Source of the DNA: Cyclobacteriaceae bacterium | GTDB lineage: Bacteria > Bacteroidota > Bacteroidia > Cytophagales > Cyclobacteriaceae | DNA length: 64,000 nucleotides | Assembly: GCA_020436165.1 (NCBI GenBank) | Contig: JAGQYI010000029.1 | Span: 202,732 to 266,731, forward strand | Reading direction: 5' to 3' | Part shown: piece after piece, positions 63,650 to 64,000 of the stretch | Layout of the letters: each line of letters begins with the position of its first letter | Numbering within the stretch: position 1 is the first letter of the stretch | Program-made: the position numbers and the translations under genes | Notes under the pieces: model-generated | The model's database searches: none | The model's input: the letters and a program-made list of their open reading frames with translations, nothing else | What the model was told of the DNA's origin: nothing

Positions 63650-63861
63650 TAATACCAGGCAGCATTAAAACGTCTCAAATGCTTTCTGATATTCATCACA
63701 AACGCCATCAAAATATAGGCGATAATAGGTGAACCAAATGTGAGGAACGAAGCATAAATAAAAGACAAACGGATACTCGAGGTTGCTATCCCAAGCTTTT
63801 CGCCAAGACGTGTACAAACACCAAAAATTTGGTACTCAACAAATCCTTGTAATCGTTTCAT
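63646..63861 (-). CDS. PspC domain protein
   Basis: A 71-residue protein with a PspC-type pattern (VCTRLGEKLGIATSSIRLSFIYASFLTFGSPIIAYILM): a short cytoplasmic N-terminus and one or two membrane segments. In phage-shock systems PspC senses envelope stress; here it stands alone. Confidence 0.87.
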   Translation of the reverse strand: MKRLQGFVEYQIFGVCTRLGEKLGIATSSIRLSFIYASFLTFGSPIIAYILMAFVMNIRKHLRRFNAAWYY

Positions 63862-63984
63862 CTTTTTTTTAATTAATTAGCACAAAATTAACACACAAAA
63901 CCACAACGTATAGACGTTTGAAGTTATTTTTTTATATACTTGCATATCATTTTGAAAGTACTAATTAAACTAAAAAGTTATAAA

Positions 63985-64000
63985 ATGAGAAAAGTCCTTA
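63985..64000 (+). CDS. Start of next gene (cut)
   Basis: An ATG at 63985 followed by AGA AAA GTC CTT (MRKVL) looks like the beginning of a signal peptide, but only five codons are visible. The ~120 bases upstream are AT-rich and free of other genes. Confidence 0.4.

Overview
The window looks like a chromosomal segment of a Bacteroidota bacterium, most likely a marine or soil Cytophagales relative. The grounds are a gliding-motility type C-terminal sorting domain (type IX secretion) on a large surface protein, several short outer-membrane beta-barrels and 'SC' lipoproteins, start sites without clear Shine-Dalgarno sequences, promoter-like TTG-N20-22-TAnnTTTG elements, and the kinds of families present (DUF5777 barrel, NrfC/NrfD module, LtrA, paired small and large sodium:solute symporter subunits). 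I found no rRNA, tRNA, CRISPR array or insertion sequence.

Layout. 0-15.7 kb is ordinary chromosome: a lipoprotein, a membrane/cytochrome c fusion, an acyltransferase, a BASS transporter, coaX, ctaA, barrels, gyrA, a TPR protein and an MprF-like protein. About 15.7-26.9 kb is an AT-rich accessory region. It holds a five-gene minus-strand cluster: a short tyrosine recombinase, a WYL-type regulator, a 1066-aa adenine-type DNA methyltransferase, and two proteins each carrying a PD-(D/E)XK nuclease signature. The second of these also has an N-terminus resembling the ScoMcrA head domain. The cluster is flanked by short repeats and followed by a matrixin-type metalloprotease lipoprotein coupled to a beta-barrel, and a ParE/RelE-type toxin-antitoxin pair. 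I regard the four-gene regulator-methyltransferase-nuclease-nuclease set as the best candidate for a little-described defence (restriction-modification) system here.

26.9-33 kb carries LtrA, an SGNH hydrolase, a sodium:solute symporter pair and a small LuxR-type regulator. 33-39.1 kb is a plus-strand respiratory cluster: hexaheme lipoprotein, monoheme lipoprotein, DUF5777 barrel, soluble-type cytochrome c, Tat-exported ferredoxin, NrfD membrane quinol-type subunit and an anchored protein. It has no molybdopterin catalytic subunit, and a CRP/FNR-like palindrome lies upstream. 39.1-42.3 kb is a minus-strand run (ArsR regulator, SRPBCC, DoxX, two YdeI-like paralogues, SDR). 43-47.3 kb has an isoquinoline-oxidoreductase-like molybdenum hydroxylase pair and PPK2. 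47.4-51.7 kb has an ABC-2 exporter and an orphan histidine kinase. 51.8-55.8 kb is an Anbu (bacterial proteasome-like) operon with ATP-grasp, alpha-E and transglutaminase partners. 57.5-63.9 kb is a tightly packed hisS-hutH-surface protein-ybaB-glycosyltransferase run.

Family assignments come from motif and sequence recognition only; no database search was run. Functions of the accessory cluster and the cytochrome cluster are inferences.
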